Assembly: GCA_964521105.1 (NCBI GenBank)
Contig: CAZFPO010000053.1
Coordinates: forward strand, 1-17,922
DNA: 17,922 nucleotides
Direction of reading: 5' to 3'
Origin: JAQUGA01 sp964521105
GTDB taxonomy: Bacteria; Bacteroidota; Bacteroidia; Bacteroidales; WCHB1-69
Under the pieces are notes generated by a model. The model saw nothing but the letters and a program-made list of their open reading frames with translations. It was not told the DNA's origin and made no database searches. The stretch's first letter is position 1. Every line of letters begins with the position of its first letter. The position numbers and the translations under genes were made by a program. Below are positions 15,694 to 17,922 of this stretch, piece after piece.

Positions 15694-16530
15694 CTAAAAG
15701 GTATATTGTAATGAAACTTGAGGACTAGCACCTAAAACCTGATGAACGGAAGTGGCAATGTCAAATTTGAAATTTTTCACATTAATGCCCATTCCAAAAC
15801 TATATGCTACAACACCCGTTGAAACGCCACCGCGGACAAAAAACATATCCGAAAGCTTATAATCTATACCCACTCTGAGAATTGGTGAATTTAAAATATC
15901 TTTTTCTACTTCGGTTATCACTAATAAGTTTTCTGAAAAATCGTACCTAACACCTAATTTAAAAACAACGGGAACATATTCGTTGTAATCGTTATAATCG
16001 GACAATTTTACTCGAGCTGGGTTAAATGCTGTAAACCCGACCGACAGGTTTTTATTAAACTTTGAATACAAACCAAATTCAAAAGTAAAAAGGCTTTTAT
16101 TCCCCAAACCTTCACCAATAGAAGTATTTAGATAATCGAACTGTAAACCTGCGGCAAAGGATTCACTAAATTTTTTACTATATGAAAGCCCTACTTTTGA
16201 CTCCATGTATTGAGAATAACCAAATTGTTGAACATTTAAACCAAATGCATCTTTTTCGGCAACTGGTATAATTAATCCAAGTCCTCGATAACTTAATTCT
16301 TTCAACAAATATCTATTTTCAAAATAGGCACCTGCCGAAATTTTGCGGGTATATGCATTCACAGCAGAATTATTAAAAACACCCCAAAAATCGTTCAAAG
16401 CGACAGAAGAACCCCCTAATGCGCTACTTCGAGCACCTCTGAAAGTAGGGTCGTGAGATGCAACAGCTAGCTTATTTGAGAAAACGAAAAGTATCAACAA
16501 ACAAAAAATCAGCTTTTTATGTAATTTCAT
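15694..16530 (-). CDS. PorV/PorQ-like outer-membrane beta-barrel protein
   Basis: This is a 278-residue barrel related to the PorV/PorQ (FadL-like) group. I chose ATG 16530 over a TTG 21 bases upstream because the signal peptide starts there (MKLHKKLIFCLLILFVFSNKLAVAS). The mature part opens with FRGARSSALGGSSVALND, the RA..LGG-type motif typical of the group, with FNNSA where PorV/PorQ proteins usually have a NPA-like motif. Strands continue to the terminal VSLQYTF. Relatives include T9SS components PorV and PorQ and fatty-acid channels. Which one this is cannot be decided from the sequence, so no symbol is given. It is the first gene of a two-gene unit with the helix-hairpin-helix barrel. 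It uses a TAG stop. Confidence 0.75.
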   Translation of the reverse strand: MKLHKKLIFCLLILFVFSNKLAVASHDPTFRGARSSALGGSSVALNDFWGVFNNSAVNAYTRKISAGAYFENRYLLKELSYRGLGLIIPVAEKDAFGLNVQQFGYSQYMESKVGLSYSKKFSESFAAGLQFDYLNTSIGEGLGNKSLFTFEFGLYSKFNKNLSVGFTAFNPARVKLSDYNDYNEYVPVVFKLGVRYDFSENLLVITEVEKDILNSPILRVGIDYKLSDMFFVRGGVSTGVVAYSFGMGINVKNFKFDIATSVHQVLGASPQVSLQYTF

Positions 16531-16685
16531 TTGAATTCTTTTAATGGACAACTAAATTACATTTTTTTTTAATACAATACATTTAGAAATTTCAATCTTT
16601 TTAACTTAATAAAAAGTATAACGGTAAACATTTATTATGATTTGTATGTTAATTAGCCAATTATTATAATCTTAAAAGTTTAATT

Positions 16686-17081
16686 ATGGAAATGAAAATC
16701 ACTTTTGAAGGTAAAGCTAAGGTTAATGCTGAGTTTAATGGAATGATAGTAAAAACCGACCAACCAGCTCCCTCTGGGGATGGAACAGCACCTTCTCCCT
16801 TTGACTTATTTTTAGCATCGTTAGGCACTTGCGCTGGGATTTATGTAAAAATGTTTTGCGATAAAAGAGGAATTCCTACGGATGAAATTCAAATAATTCA
16901 AACAATAACTGGGTTTGATTCGGTTAAAAATTTGATAACAGATATCACAATTGACATACAATTACCAGCTTCATTCCCAGAAAAATATCGTGATGCTGTA
17001 ATCAGTGCTGCCGATTTGTGTAAAGTAAAACGTCACATAGCAGAACCTCCAACAATAAAAACTTTTTCTTCGGTTAGATAA
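16686..17081 (+). CDS. OsmC family protein
   Basis: This is a cytoplasmic protein of 131 residues in the OsmC/Ohr superfamily, whose members reduce organic hydroperoxides with two cysteines. The two expected cysteines are present: C49 in SPFDLFLASLGTCAG and C112 in AADLCKVKRHI. C58 is an extra cysteine. The sequence is closer to the short OsmC-like (YhfA-type) group than to classical Ohr; in that group the peroxidase activity is less certain. The N-terminal beta domain has the typical APSGDGTAPSPFD segment. It is transcribed divergently from the PorV/PorQ-like gene across a 155-base AT-rich gap. No clear promoter was found. It ends 5 bases before the palindrome array. Confidence 0.92.
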   Translation: MEMKITFEGKAKVNAEFNGMIVKTDQPAPSGDGTAPSPFDLFLASLGTCAGIYVKMFCDKRGIPTDEIQIIQTITGFDSVKNLITDITIDIQLPASFPEKYRDAVISAADLCKVKRHIAEPPTIKTFSSVR

Positions 17082-17086
17082 TTTTC

Positions 17087-17322
17087 ACCACAAAAGAATC
17101 AAAAGGAAACAAAAGAAAATTATTCTTTGTGCTCTTTTGTGTCTTATGTGGTTAATTTTTAGTATTTTTTCACCACAAAAGAATCAAAAGATTACAAAAG
17201 ATATTTTCTCTTTGTGCTCTTTTGTGTCTTATGTGGTTTATTTTTAGTATTTTTTCACCACAAAAGAATCAAAAGATTACAAAAGATATTTTCTCTTTGT
17301 GCTCTTTTGTGTCTTATGTGGT
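17087..17322. repeat. Palindrome array, left part: three 66-bp units with 85-bp period
   Basis: There are three copies, 17087-17152, 17172-17237 and 17257-17322, separated by two 19-bp T-rich spacers (about TWATTTTTAGTATTTTTTC). Each unit is an imperfect palindrome. The left arm ACCACAAAAGAATCAAAAGA is largely complementary to the right arm GCTCTTTTGTGTCTTATGTGGT, around a centre of about 6 bases. The second and third copies are identical. The first differs only in the middle (17105-17126). Its central arms remain complementary (ACAAAAGAA with ATTCTTTGT). The hairpins may also terminate transcription of the OsmC-family gene. Confidence 0.95.
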
Positions 17323-17335
17323 TTATTATCAACTA

Positions 17336-17749
17336 TTAATCCTCAAGTAATCTATAATATTCATTTACGTATGTTTTCTGCCCATCGTTGAATAGATTTA
17401 CAACATTGAAGTTAATCATAATCCCTTTAGGTTTCTTTAATAACTTCATATACGTTAACAACTGTGCTTCATGAACTGGCATTACATATTCGACCGCTTT
17501 CAGCTCAACTATTATTTGATCTTCAATAATAAAATCAGCTCTTAGTTCTAAATTTAAATCAATGCCTTTATAACTATATGGAATCTTATATTCAGATTGA
17601 AATTTGATTTTTCTGATTAAAAGTTCTTTTTCCATACACTTATGGTACACACTTTCAAGCAAACCAGGTCCAAGTATTTTATGAACTTCGATTGCAGCAC
17701 CATTAATTTTATAAGTTAAATCCGTTAAATAAGTTTGTGTAATTTTCAT
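17336..17749 (-). CDS. GxxExxY family protein (PDDEXK_3, PD-(D/E)XK nuclease fold)
   Basis: This is a small cytoplasmic protein of 137 residues, typical for the GxxExxY family. I chose ATG 17749; a TTG eight codons upstream would add only MKINNSIK. The family motif is G29-x2-E32-x2-Y35 in LGPGLLESVYHKC. The nuclease-type core is intact: D72 in LRADFII, then E82 and K84 in IIVELKA, and Q96 in HEAQLLTYM. This is the arrangement expected for an active PD-(D/E)XK enzyme. No function for the family has been established as far as I know. The gene lies exactly in one spacer of the palindrome array, with palindromes within 20 bp of its stop and 50 bp of its start. The context suggests that gene and repeats form one element. 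Confidence 0.9.
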   Translation of the reverse strand: MKITQTYLTDLTYKINGAAIEVHKILGPGLLESVYHKCMEKELLIRKIKFQSEYKIPYSYKGIDLNLELRADFIIEDQIIVELKAVEYVMPVHEAQLLTYMKLLKKPKGIMINFNVVNLFNDGQKTYVNEYYRLLED

Positions 17750-17793
17750 TTTGATAGAATTATTTATTTTCAAAAATACAACAATATTTTTTC

Positions 17794-17922
17794 ACCACAA
17801 AAGAATCAAAAGATTACAAAAGATATTTTCTCTTTGTGCTCTTTTGTGTCTTATGTGGTTAATTTTTAGTATTTTTTCACCACAAAAGAATCAAAAGGAA
17901 ACTAAAGAAAATTGTTCTTTGT
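17794..17922. repeat. Palindrome array, right part: one full unit and one cut by the window end
   Basis: The unit at 17794-17859 is identical to those at 17172-17237 and 17257-17322. The next starts at 17879, again 85 bp on, and is cut after 44 bases. That last unit has the alternative centre (GGAAACTAAAG...TTGTTCTTTGT) seen in the outermost left unit. The spacer 17860-17878 equals the left spacer. The array continues past the window. Confidence 0.95.

Noticed and set aside
16531..16551. TTG start 21 bases upstream for the PorV/PorQ-like gene
   Set aside because: The signal peptide begins at ATG 16530, and the extra residues MSIKRIQ add nothing expected for the family.
17087..17922. A CRISPR array, suggested by regularly spaced repeats
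   Set aside because: The 19-bp spacers are practically identical to each other, the 66-bp units are too long, and no cas gene is present.

Overview
The window is AT-rich and comes from a member of the phylum Bacteroidetes (Bacteroidota). Four signs support this: secreted proteins with type IX secretion (T9SS) sorting domains of both type A and type B, a TonB-dependent receptor paired with a DUF4249 lipoprotein, a DUF349 repeat protein, and promoters of the phylum's TTG / TAnnTTTG type. A run of exactly 100 N at 7438-7537 and an (AG)10 run at base 1 indicate a draft or metagenomic scaffold.

Layout. 1-441: a low-complexity edge with short GC-richer repeats and no convincing gene. 442-2081: two adjacent secreted-protein genes, a T9SS type B cargo protein and a short protein that looks truncated and whose stop codon lies in a palindrome. 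2180-3418: rlmB (23S rRNA 2'-O-methyltransferase) followed by a YfcE/MJ0936-type metallophosphoesterase, driven by a clear promoter. 3538-4917: a secreted TPR protein with a SPOR-like C-terminus. 5086-7182: a 698-residue DUF349 protein with its own promoter and strong terminators on both sides. 7264-7825: a minus-strand tRNA operon Gly(GCC)-Leu(UAA)-Gly(GCC), interrupted by the gap and followed by a duplicated terminator and a second partial tRNA-Gly 3' end. 7933-11123: TonB-dependent receptor plus DUF4249 lipoprotein.

The right half is mostly on the minus strand. 12810-11341 is a thioredoxin-fold, T9SS type A-tagged secreted protein interrupted by two in-frame stop codons. 13552-12887 is a small outer-membrane barrel. 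16530-13604 is a tightly coupled pair: a PorV/PorQ-like barrel and a 695-residue outer-membrane protein with an N-terminal helix-hairpin-helix segment. An OsmC-family peroxidase-like gene lies divergently at 16686-17081.

The most unusual structure is 17087-17922. It is an array of 66-bp imperfect palindromes repeating every 85 bp, with a GxxExxY-family gene (PD-(D/E)XK nuclease fold) seated in one of the spacers. Three palindromes lie on one side of the gene and at least two on the other, the last cut by the window end. The arrangement looks like a small repeat-associated genetic element and is the best candidate for an undescribed system here. Most other genes are cell-envelope functions; no T9SS machinery, replication origin, rRNA, IS transposase or CRISPR array was seen.
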